A DNA stretch of 12,312 bases from Gammaproteobacteria bacterium (GTDB lineage Bacteria > Pseudomonadota > Gammaproteobacteria > Steroidobacterales > Steroidobacteraceae): positions 1 to 12,312 of the forward strand of contig JASHYG010000185.1 of NCBI GenBank assembly GCA_030043215.1, written 5' to 3'. A program made the position numbers and the translations under genes. The notes below the pieces were generated by a model. The model saw only the letters and a list, made by a program, of their open reading frames with translations, had not been told where the DNA came from and searched no databases. Below are positions 1-5,363 of this stretch, in pieces (the stretch's first letter is position 1; each line of letters begins with the position of its first letter).

Positions 1-213
1 CGCCGAGGTATCGAAGCTCACGATCGCCAGGGAGTTGCCGAAGACGTCGTGGATCCATCGCACGTGACTCGCGGCCGGCTGAATGACGAGCGAGGTGTCG
101 AGCAGCCGCAGGTCATGGCTGTCTCGCGGCCGAGTCATCAGGCGATGCTCACCGAGCTCGACGGGCGTGCGGTATTCGTAGCGGGTATGGTGCCGGATGT
201 GCAGAACGGTCAT
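1..213 (-). CDS. Bacterial transglutaminase-like protein, N-terminal fragment (partial at window edge)
   Basis: Reading the minus strand from an ATG at 211-213 gives 71 open codons running off the window at position 1. Residues 5-30 carry the signature of the bacterial transglutaminase N-terminal region: a histidine cluster, RYEYRTPVELGEHRL, then RPR. A typical WIHDVFGNSLAIVSF stretch follows at about residues 53-67. In this family the region is a beta-sandwich preceding a papain-like transglutaminase core with a Cys-His-Asp triad. That core lies outside the window, so catalytic competence cannot be judged. Such proteins are often encoded near alpha-E and circularly permuted ATP-grasp genes, which are also not visible here. 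A purine-rich GAGGGGA lies about 11 bases upstream of the ATG and is an acceptable ribosome binding site. The gene diverges from the ABC ATPase gene across a 180-base spacer. The family call is firm; the substrate is unknown. Confidence 0.85.
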   Translation of the reverse strand, partial: MTVLHIRHHTRYEYRTPVELGEHRLMTRPRDSHDLRLLDTSLVIQPAASHVRWIHDVFGNSLAIVSFDTSA

Positions 214-393
214 GAGCAGGCGTTTCCCCTCGAACCCGCGCAGCCGCGCCGGTGCCGAGCGACAGAGTTTCCGTCTCGGAGCTGCAGTGTACCGTTTTTC
301 CTCGGCGCGAACTGCGCGGCGGGCTTGCGCTCACGGTGTGGACTCAGCAAGCTCCGAAGTTGGCACGACGGATGTGCGGACGCACGGCAACTC
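214..393. promoter_or_regulatory. Divergent intergenic region between transglutaminase-like and ABC ATPase genes
   Basis: This 180-base spacer separates two divergent starts, so it should hold promoters for both. The only -10-like element I can point to is TACACT on the minus strand (complement of 286-291), about 70 bases before the transglutaminase-like start, without a good -35 box. On the plus strand no clear sigma-70 pair is visible and the ABC start lacks an obvious Shine-Dalgarno sequence. A T5 run at 294-298 has no convincing stem before it. Promoter assignment is an inference from gene orientation only. Confidence 0.35.
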
Positions 394-1983
394 ATGGCGC
401 AGCGATACCTGCAGGCGAGGTTGAGACATATCCGGCTGCGGCGAGCCGGCCGCGCCGTGCTGCGCGATATCGACTGGACGATCTCGCCCGGTCAGCGGTG
501 GATACTCGCGGGCGCGAACGGCGCGGGAAAGACGCAGCTGCTGAAGCTCGTCGCGGGCAGCGTCTGGCCCACGCCGACAGGGCGGGAGCTGCGTCATTAT
601 CGGCTGGCCGGCACAGTGTACCGCACGCCCCTCGAGGTCCAGGACGAGATCGCCTACGTCGGCCCGGAACGCCAGGACAAGTACGAGCGCTACGGGTGGA
701 ACTTCACCGCCGAGCAGATCGTCGGGACGGGACTGCATCGGACCGACATCCCGCTCGTTGCGCTCACTGCGCCGGACAGGCGGGCGATCGCGGCCGTTCT
801 CTGCGATCTGTCTCTCTCGCACCTCGCGGAGCGCCGCTTTCTCACGCTCTCCTACGGCGAGCGCCGTCTCGTGCTGCTCGCGCGCGCACTTGCGGCGCGG
901 CCGAGGCTCTTGCTGCTCGATGAGCTGCTCGCCGGGCTCGATGTGGCGAATCATGAAGCGGCGCTCGACTGGCTCAACCGCACGGGCCGATCGCGTCTGC
1001 CCTGGGCGCTCGCGACGCATCGGACGGAGGATGTTCCGCGGAGCGCCACCCACGCGCTGGTGCTCGCCGACGGCCGTATCGTCTATCGCGGCCGCTTCTC
1101 CCGCGCCCCTCTGCAGCGATGGCTCGGCCGACAATTGCCCGAGGGTGAGGGAGAGCGTGGGAGGCCTCGGCGCCCCAAGGCCGGGGGCCAGATCCTCGTT
1201 CGCCTGTGGCACGCGTCGGTTTATCTCGACGAGCGCTGCGTGCTGCACGATCTGTCGCTCGAGATTGCGCGGGGCGAGTGCTGGGTCGTTCACGGTCCGA
1301 ACGGCTCGGGAAAATCGACGTTGCTGAGGACGATCTACGGCGATCATTCCGTCGCGGCGGGCGGCCGCATCGAGCGCGCCGGCATCGAGCCCGGCGTTCC
1401 GCTCGAGCTGTTCCAGCGCAAGGTCGGGCTCATCGCTCCGCACTTGCAATCCTCGATGGCCGCCACTCGGAGCGTCCTCGGCGCGGAGCGGCCTCGATCG
1501 GGGCTCGACGCCGAGCCCCGGGATCTCACGGTGAGCGAGGCGGTCCAATCCGGACGGCACGCGAGCATCGGTCTCGATGCGCCGCCGAGCCTCGCGGACA
1601 GAAGGGCGGCGCAGCGGACGCTGGCGGCCTTTGGACTCGGCCCCTTCGGGGCTCGCACGCTGCGGGAGCTCTCCTATGGCCAGCTGCGGCGCGTACTCTT
1701 CGCCCGGGCGTGGATCAACCGGCCGCAGCTGCTGCTGCTCGACGAGCCGTTCGCGAGCCTCGATGCGGCGACGCGCCGTGTCCTGCTGCGGGAGCTCACA
1801 ACACTCACGGCGGCCGGTACGACGATGGTGATGGCGACGCACCACCGCGAGGAATGGCCCCGCGGCACCACTCACGAGCTCGAGCTGCGAGAGGGCCGCA
1901 GCCGCTACTGTGGGCCGCTGAGGGCGCCCCGCGGCAAGGCCGGCTTGGACCGCCGAGCGCATCGTCTGCGAGGGCTCGAGTGA
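394..1983 (+). CDS. Tandem ATP-binding cassette ATPase, ModF/PhrA-like, no membrane domain
   Basis: This 529-residue soluble protein holds two complete ABC nucleotide-binding domains. Domain 1 has Walker A GANGAGKT (residues 40-47), signature LSYGE (152-156), Walker B RLLLLDE (171-177), D-loop GLD (181-183) and H-loop His209. Domain 2 has Walker A GPNGSGKS (301-308), signature LSYGQ (426-430), Walker B LLLLDEP (446-452) and H-loop His at 483/484. There is no transmembrane segment. Length and layout resemble E. coli ModF (about 490 residues), whose role is poorly defined despite the molybdate-operon name. I chose ATG 394 because the first ABC beta-strand begins only about eight residues later; an upstream in-frame ATG at 49 would add 115 residues overlapping the divergent transglutaminase-like gene and unlike any ABC domain. 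No good Shine-Dalgarno sequence precedes 394. The stop overlaps the GTG of the MFS gene, implying coupled translation. Domain 2 looks about 18 residues longer than ModF around residues 357-380. Function is inferred only at family level; an ABC-F-type role is less likely. Confidence 0.85.
   Translation: MAQRYLQARLRHIRLRRAGRAVLRDIDWTISPGQRWILAGANGAGKTQLLKLVAGSVWPTPTGRELRHYRLAGTVYRTPLEVQDEIAYVGPERQDKYERYGWNFTAEQIVGTGLHRTDIPLVALTAPDRRAIAAVLCDLSLSHLAERRFLTLSYGERRLVLLARALAARPRLLLLDELLAGLDVANHEAALDWLNRTGRSRLPWALATHRTEDVPRSATHALVLADGRIVYRGRFSRAPLQRWLGRQLPEGEGERGRPRRPKAGGQILVRLWHASVYLDERCVLHDLSLEIARGECWVVHGPNGSGKSTLLRTIYGDHSVAAGGRIERAGIEPGVPLELFQRKVGLIAPHLQSSMAATRSVLGAERPRSGLDAEPRDLTVSEAVQSGRHASIGLDAPPSLADRRAAQRTLAAFGLGPFGARTLRELSYGQLRRVLFARAWINRPQLLLLDEPFASLDAATRRVLLRELTTLTAAGTTMVMATHHREEWPRGTTHELELREGRSRYCGPLRAPRGKAGLDRRAHRLRGLE
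1499..1520. repeat. Intragenic perfect inverted repeat in ABC ATPase domain 2
   Basis: Nine-base arms, CGGGGCTCG and its exact complement, flank a 4-base loop (ACGC). The repeat lies within the stretch of domain 2 that appears longer than in ModF-type relatives, between Walker A and the signature motif. At this GC content about one 9-bp stem with a short loop is expected by chance in 12 kb, so function is not implied. Confidence 0.6.
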
Positions 1984-3182
1984 AATCGCCTCTCCGAATC
2001 CTGTTTTGCGTCTCGATCATCGACGTGCTGGGCTTCGGCGTTCTCATTCCGCTCATCCCCTACATGGGCGAGCGGTTCCGCGCGAGTCCGGAAGTCATCA
2101 CCGCCATCCTCGGCAGCTACTCGCTGTGCCAGTTCGTCGCTGCGCCCTTCTGGGGGCGCCTCAGCGACCGTCATGGCCGCAGAGCCATCCTGATGTCGAG
2201 CCTCGGCGGCGCCTGCCTCTCGTACGCGATCCTCGCCGTCGCCAACGGGCTCGGACTGCTCCTGCTGTCCCGCATGCTGGCCGGCTTCATGGCCGGGAAC
2301 CTCGCGGCGGCGTTCGCCTACGCATCCGACGTGAGCGCTCCGGAGGAGCGGGCTCACTCCATGGGCATCGTCGGCGCCGCCATCGGCGTGGGGTTCATGT
2401 TCGGCATTCCGGTCGGTGGAGCGCTGTCCGGCAATGATGCGGCCACCGCGAACTTCGTGCGCCCCGCGCTCGTGTCGGTCGGCTTGAGCGTGCTCGCCAT
2501 ACTGCTCGTCAAATTCAGGCTGCCGGAGAGCCGCTCGCCCGCGGAGCGGGAGCAGCGGCGCGAGCGCGGCCCGAGCCCTCTCGAGCTGCTGCGCGAGCGC
2601 GCCGGACTGCGCTCCGTTGCGGGGGCCGCGCTGCTCGTGGTGTGCTCCTACGGCATCCTCGAATCGATCTTCGTCATCTGGGCCTTCGGCCGGTTCGGCG
2701 TCGGACCCCGGACCGTCGGACTCGCGCTGTTCGGCGTCTCGCTGCTCACGGTGCTGATGCAGGGCGGCTTCATCCGGGCGCTCGCGCCGCGACTCGGCGA
2801 AGCCGTGCTCGGCAGCCTCGGTGTGGCGTCCTACGCGCTGGGGCTCATCATCGTCGCCGTGGCGGGCAGGAGCGTGCCGCTCGTCGGCGTGGGGCTTGCG
2901 CTTGCCGGACTCGGGATGGGCGCGTTCACGCCCTGCGCGTCGGCTCTCGCATCCAAGCAATCGAGAGGCGGCGATCGCGGCGCCGTCATGGGCACGTACC
3001 AGGCGAGCACGAGCCTCGCCCGCGTGATCGGGCCGTTCGTATCGGGATACCTCTACGAGATTCTCGGCGCGAACGCCCCGTTCCTCGCCGGCGCGGTCAT
3101 CACGCTCCCCGCGATATGGCTGCTCCTCAAGTCGCGGCGCTCGCTGCTCGACGCCGAGCGCGGGATGCCGGCTACAGAGTGA
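1980..3182 (+). CDS. Major facilitator superfamily exporter, DHA1/TetA-like
   Basis: This is a 400-residue integral membrane protein with about twelve hydrophobic segments, the size expected for a DHA1 drug:H+ antiporter. TM1 carries an Asp (VSIIDVLGFGVLIPLIP, residues 11-27). Motif A, GRLSDRHGRRAIL, spans 59-71 between TM2 and TM3. A Gly/Pro-rich motif C-like helix, IGVGFMFGIPVGGAL, lies at 135-149. A charged central loop (about 183-208) separates the two halves, and a second-half SALASKQSRGGDRGAVMG stretch (321-338) is typical of TetA-like proteins. The start is GTG at 1980, overlapping the ABC stop (GTGA), with GAGGG five bases upstream. A longer frame extends upstream but is out of frame with and inside the ABC gene, so it is not coding. 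The family suggests proton-driven efflux; the substrate cannot be told. The last 11 bases overlap the convergent PhzF-family gene. Confidence 0.9.
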   Translation: MKSPLRILFCVSIIDVLGFGVLIPLIPYMGERFRASPEVITAILGSYSLCQFVAAPFWGRLSDRHGRRAILMSSLGGACLSYAILAVANGLGLLLLSRMLAGFMAGNLAAAFAYASDVSAPEERAHSMGIVGAAIGVGFMFGIPVGGALSGNDAATANFVRPALVSVGLSVLAILLVKFRLPESRSPAEREQRRERGPSPLELLRERAGLRSVAGAALLVVCSYGILESIFVIWAFGRFGVGPRTVGLALFGVSLLTVLMQGGFIRALAPRLGEAVLGSLGVASYALGLIIVAVAGRSVPLVGVGLALAGLGMGAFTPCASALASKQSRGGDRGAVMGTYQASTSLARVIGPFVSGYLYEILGANAPFLAGAVITLPAIWLLLKSRRSLLDAERGMPATE

Positions 3183-4074
3183 GCTCGGTCTCGAAAATCG
3201 ACACGGCCTGGCCGATGATCCACACGCCGTCGAGCGCCCCGTCGTGAAACTCCAGCTCGACGTCGACCCGGCCGGGGCGGCTCAGGTAGTGTCCCTGCGC
3301 GCCGGAGAAGGACGCTCGGTCACCCTGGCGGGCGAGCAGCTCGTAGCGGTCGAGGTACGCGCCGAGCAGCCCGTGTGCGTTGCCGCTCACCGGATCCTCC
3401 GGTATGCCGAGCGCCGGACAGAACATGCGCGACTCGGTGAGGCAGTCCTCCTCCCGGGGTGAGAGCGTGAAGACGAAGTATCCCGCGGCTCCGATCTGGG
3501 CGGAGAGCGTCGTGAGCCGCGCAAAGTCGGGCTTCAGCTGCTTCAACTGCTCGTGGCCGCGCGCGGCGACCATCAGCCGCGTGCTGCCTGCTCCGACGAT
3601 CTGCAGCGGACAGCGCGTATCCAGCTCGTCGGTGGCGAGCGCCAGCGAATCGAGCACGGCGAGCCGCTCCCGCTCGTTGAGCTCCCGGCCGAGTGGCGGA
3701 CGACTCTGGCGCACGGCGATGCGCCGTTCCTCGCCGGACCCGCGAATCTCGATATCGACGATGCCGGCCCGCGACTTCTGGCGGCGCCGTCCCTCGTTCT
3801 GCCGATTGCGGGAGAGCACGTAGTGCGCCGCGACCGTCGCATGGCCGACGAAGCCCACCTCGGTGCGCGGCGTGAAGAAGCGGGCCCGCACATCGTGGTC
3901 GGGACCGTCGGCGGAGAGGATGAACGCGGTGTCCGCGTTGTTGAGCTCGCGGGCGATCGCGAGCATCTCGGCATCCTCGAGGCCGTCCGCATTCAGCACG
4001 ACGCCCGCCGGGTTGCCCGTGAAGCGCCGGTGGGTGAAGGCATCGACCTGATGAATCTGTATTCTGCGCGTCAT
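3172..4074 (-). CDS. PhzF-family isomerase/epimerase-like protein
   Basis: This 300-residue protein matches the usual length of the PhzF family, whose diaminopimelate-epimerase-like fold has two pseudo-symmetric halves. The N-terminus has QVDAFTHRRFTGNPAGVVL (residues 9-27), then FFTPRTEVGFVGHATVA (66-82) with the conserved His78, and in the C-terminal half IPEDPVSGNAHGLLGAYL (224-241) with the conserved EDP and Gly231. PhzF itself isomerises trans-2,3-dihydro-3-hydroxyanthranilate using Glu45; the corresponding segment here reads NNADTAFI (45-52) and places Asp48 at that position. No other phenazine genes are nearby, so phenazine synthesis should not be inferred. ATG at 4072-4074 is chosen because the family N-terminus (MTRRIQIHQVDAFT) begins there; an in-frame ATG further upstream would overlap the divergent YkoF-like gene. 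The ribosome binding site is weak. The gene is divergent from the YkoF-like gene and convergent with the MFS gene. Confidence 0.9.
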   Translation of the reverse strand: MTRRIQIHQVDAFTHRRFTGNPAGVVLNADGLEDAEMLAIARELNNADTAFILSADGPDHDVRARFFTPRTEVGFVGHATVAAHYVLSRNRQNEGRRRQKSRAGIVDIEIRGSGEERRIAVRQSRPPLGRELNERERLAVLDSLALATDELDTRCPLQIVGAGSTRLMVAARGHEQLKQLKPDFARLTTLSAQIGAAGYFVFTLSPREEDCLTESRMFCPALGIPEDPVSGNAHGLLGAYLDRYELLARQGDRASFSGAQGHYLSRPGRVDVELEFHDGALDGVWIIGQAVSIFETELTL

Positions 4075-4146
4075 CGCCGTAAGTCTCGGTGCCGCGGCGA
4101 ATGCCCATTCTAGTACTGCGGCGGGCGCCGCAGGAGGAGTATTCTC
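4075..4146. promoter_or_regulatory. Divergent 72-base spacer between PhzF-family and YkoF-like genes
   Basis: Two divergent starts are only 72 bases apart, so promoters must lie here or inside the neighbouring genes. The minus strand has a TAGAAT -10-like hexamer (complement of 4107-4112) about 30 bases before the PhzF-family ATG, without a convincing -35. An 18-base dyad (4116-4133) occupies the middle. A strong Shine-Dalgarno sequence, AGGAGGAG at 4132-4139, lies 7 bases before the YkoF-like ATG and fixes that start. Confidence 0.4.
4116..4133. repeat. Perfect 8-bp dyad adjoining the Shine-Dalgarno sequence
   Basis: Arms CTGCGGCG and CGCCGCAG are separated by GG. The 3' arm ends in the AG that begins the AGGAGGAG ribosome binding site of the YkoF-like gene. 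As DNA it could be an operator for a dimeric regulator; as RNA it would be a 5'-leader hairpin at the edge of the ribosome binding site. Only the symmetry is seen; either role is inference. Confidence 0.5.
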
Positions 4147-4401
4147 ATGGATATCGGAGTCGAAATCAGCCTGTACCCGCTCGCGGACGATTACCGGCAG
4201 CGGATCACGGCGTTCCTCGATCGCTTGCGGGCCGACGGCCGCTTGAAGATCGTCACCACGAGCCTCAGCACCCAACTCTTCGGTCCGTACGAGGCGGTTC
4301 TCGGGACGCTCGTGCGCGAGATGCAGGCGACGTTCAGCGAAGTGGACCGGGCCGTCTTCGTCATGAAGGTCTTCGGCCCGCTCGCCGCAGCGGGGACCTG
4401 A
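4147..4401 (+). CDS. YkoF/MTH1187-like small thiamine-binding-type protein
   Basis: This 84-residue protein matches the pattern of the MTH1187/YkoF superfamily: an EISLYPL strand at residues 6-12, a helix near 16-30, TTSLSTQLFGPY at 37-48, a second helix about 49-64, and a terminal strand AVFVMKVFGPL (69-79). These are small ferredoxin-like alpha/beta folds that oligomerise. Bacillus YkoF binds thiamine or HMP, and MTH1187-type proteins are annotated as thiamine-binding. Here there is a single domain, unlike the duplicated YkoF. The start is secured by AGGAGGAG seven bases upstream. No thiamine transporter gene and no TPP riboswitch-like leader is visible, so ligand assignment rests on family only. 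It heads a plus-strand run with the ferredoxin (84 bases downstream) and the RraB-like gene. Confidence 0.75.
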   Translation: MDIGVEISLYPLADDYRQRITAFLDRLRADGRLKIVTTSLSTQLFGPYEAVLGTLVREMQATFSEVDRAVFVMKVFGPLAAAGT

Positions 4402-4431
4402 CCCGCAAGCCCCCGCTGGCGCTCGACACGC

Positions 4432-4454
4432 AAGATCGGCAGACTAACGATCTT
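4432..4454. repeat. Inverted repeat between YkoF-like and ferredoxin genes
   Basis: Arms AAGATCG and CGATCTT (7 bp, perfect) flank a 9-base spacer ending 31 bases before the ferredoxin ATG. No U-tract follows (the next bases are CCCCGC), so it is not a standard intrinsic terminator. A dyad operator or a weak mRNA hairpin are the alternatives. Confidence 0.45.
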
Positions 4455-4485
4455 CCCCGCAACTCGAAGGGTCTGGAGCGAGCGC

Positions 4486-4800
4486 ATGCCGTTGCTGCGA
4501 GTCATTGATCGGGATGGAGTCGAGCACGAGGTGGACGCCAAGGCGGGCCTCAAGGTCATGGAGACGCTGCGCGAGCTCGACTACGGGGTGGCAGCGATCT
4601 GCGGCGGAATGTGCTCGTGCGCGACATGCCACGTCTACGTCGATCCCGACTGGCTCGAGCGGCTTCCGGCGGCCATGTCCGATGAGCGTGAGCTGCTCTC
4701 CGAGCTCGCCCACCACCAGAGGAACTCGCGCCTGTCCTGCCAGATCGACTTCACGCGGGAGCTCGCGGGGCTGAAAGTCACGATCGCTCCGGACGAGTGA
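4486..4800 (+). CDS. [2Fe-2S] ferredoxin, adrenodoxin/vertebrate type
   Basis: This 104-residue soluble electron carrier has the C-X5-C-X2-C ... C ligand pattern of adrenodoxin-type ferredoxins: Cys39, Cys45, Cys48 (in ICGGMCSCATCHVYV, residues 38-52) and Cys85 (RLSCQ). An additional Cys43 lies inside the cluster loop. The N-terminal strand pair (LLRVIDRDGVEHEVDAKAG, 3-21) and the acidic helix around 54-74 (DPDWLE...DERELL) fit the family; the acidic helix normally docks the reductase or cytochrome P450 partner. The spacing excludes plant-type ferredoxins (C-X4-C-X2-C). It lacks the hscBA/iscU neighbours of the Isc ferredoxin, so it is more likely to serve an oxygenase or P450 encoded elsewhere; the partner is unknown. 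GGAG at 4475-4478, seven bases upstream, supports the ATG. The RraB-like gene follows after 42 bases. Confidence 0.9.
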   Translation: MPLLRVIDRDGVEHEVDAKAGLKVMETLRELDYGVAAICGGMCSCATCHVYVDPDWLERLPAAMSDERELLSELAHHQRNSRLSCQIDFTRELAGLKVTIAPDE

Positions 4801-4842
4801 GCCTGCGCTCGCCGCCGACAGTGCATCGCGATCGAGAACGTC

Positions 4843-5283
4843 ATGCTTTTGATGCTGATCCTCCTCATCATCATCGGCTTCGCGGTGCTGGCCCGCATCT
4901 ATTTCAACCTGCGGAAGCTCCGGACGGCTTCCCTGCGCGCCGACTGGGACGCGCAGCAGATCTCGCAGCTGCGCGCCATGGGGTCGGATCCCTTTCAGCC
5001 GCACCAGGTGGATTTCTTCTTCGGCCTGCCGAGCGAGGCCGCCTGCGAGGCGCTGCGCCGAGCGCTCGAGCCCGAAGGCTACTCCGTCGATGTGAAGCCC
5101 GTGCCGGATGCGGTCGACCAGCCTTTCAGTCTGCATGCTTGCCGGTCGATGAGGCTCTCCGTGCCCGACATGCAGGAGCTCAGCCAGCGCTTCGGCGATC
5201 TCGCCGGCGCCAATGGCGGCCGTTACGACGGCTGGGCCGCGGGCGTCGTGCGGCGGAGCGCGGCCGGGCCTGATTCGCACTGA
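4843..5283 (+). CDS. RraB-family (RNase E regulator-like) protein with N-terminal membrane anchor
   Basis: This is a 146-residue protein. Residues 2-20 (LLMLILLIIIGFAVLARIY) form one hydrophobic helix followed by basic residues (NLRKLR), predicting an N-in or N-out single-pass anchor. The rest resembles the RraB fold: DFFFGLPSEAACEALRRAL (57-75), EGYSVDVKPV (78-87), a middle strand near 95-107, and the family's closing motif GGRYDGW (125-131) after a helix at 108-122. E. coli RraB is a soluble protein of about 140 residues that binds RNase E and inhibits it; a membrane-anchored form is a variation. The short polar tail after YDGWAA lacks the acidic extension of E. coli RraB. The start could be ATG 4843 or the in-frame ATG 4852; the ribosome binding site is weak (GAGAACG). 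The gene probably shares a transcript with the ferredoxin. RNase E inhibition is family inference, not shown. Confidence 0.7.
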   Translation: MLLMLILLIIIGFAVLARIYFNLRKLRTASLRADWDAQQISQLRAMGSDPFQPHQVDFFFGLPSEAACEALRRALEPEGYSVDVKPVPDAVDQPFSLHACRSMRLSVPDMQELSQRFGDLAGANGGRYDGWAAGVVRRSAAGPDSH

Positions 5284-5363
5284 GGCCCGGGGCGGGACGG
5301 CGCGGGCAGGGCGTGGTGTGGTGTGGCGGGACGGGGTGTGGCGTGGCGCGGGTGCGTCCAGCG
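5284..5363. terminator. G-skewed convergent spacer with G-quadruplex motif; possible Rho-dependent terminator for gpmA
   Basis: By direct count the 80 plus-strand bases contain 48 G, 18 C, 10 T and 4 A. A G3+ N1-7 quadruplex motif spans 5289-5311 (G-runs at 5289-5292, 5294-5296, 5304-5306 and 5309-5311), followed by GTGTGG-like repeats. Both flanking genes end here. There is no stem plus T-tract, so no intrinsic terminator. The RNA past the gpmA stop would be C-rich and G-poor, as expected of a Rho loading site, while the RNA past the RraB-like gene would carry the quadruplex. Both roles are inferred from composition. Confidence 0.4.

Noticed and set aside
360-379. Sigma-54-like promoter (TTGGCACG ... 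TGTGC) before the ABC gene
   Set aside because: The spacing between the GG and GC elements is two bases too long for the strict -24/-12 arrangement.
49-393. N-terminal extension of the ABC ATPase from the ATG at 49
   Set aside because: The extra 115 residues resemble no ABC domain and overlap the well-supported divergent transglutaminase-like gene.
331-1962. A 543-codon minus-strand frame over the ABC ATPase gene
   Set aside because: It has low-complexity Arg/Ala-rich sequence with no domain, and the plus strand has two complete ABC motif sets.
1905-2960. A 351-codon minus-strand frame over the MFS gene
   Set aside because: It is rich in His, Glu, Arg and Ala without motifs and is the antisense image of hydrophobic transmembrane codons.
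3172-4074. Phenazine biosynthesis locus
   Set aside because: Only a PhzF-family protein is present; the family is broad and no other phz gene is nearby.
4075-4146. TPP riboswitch before the YkoF-like gene
   Set aside because: The 72-base spacer is too short for a THI-box and shows none of its conserved core; only a simple dyad is present.
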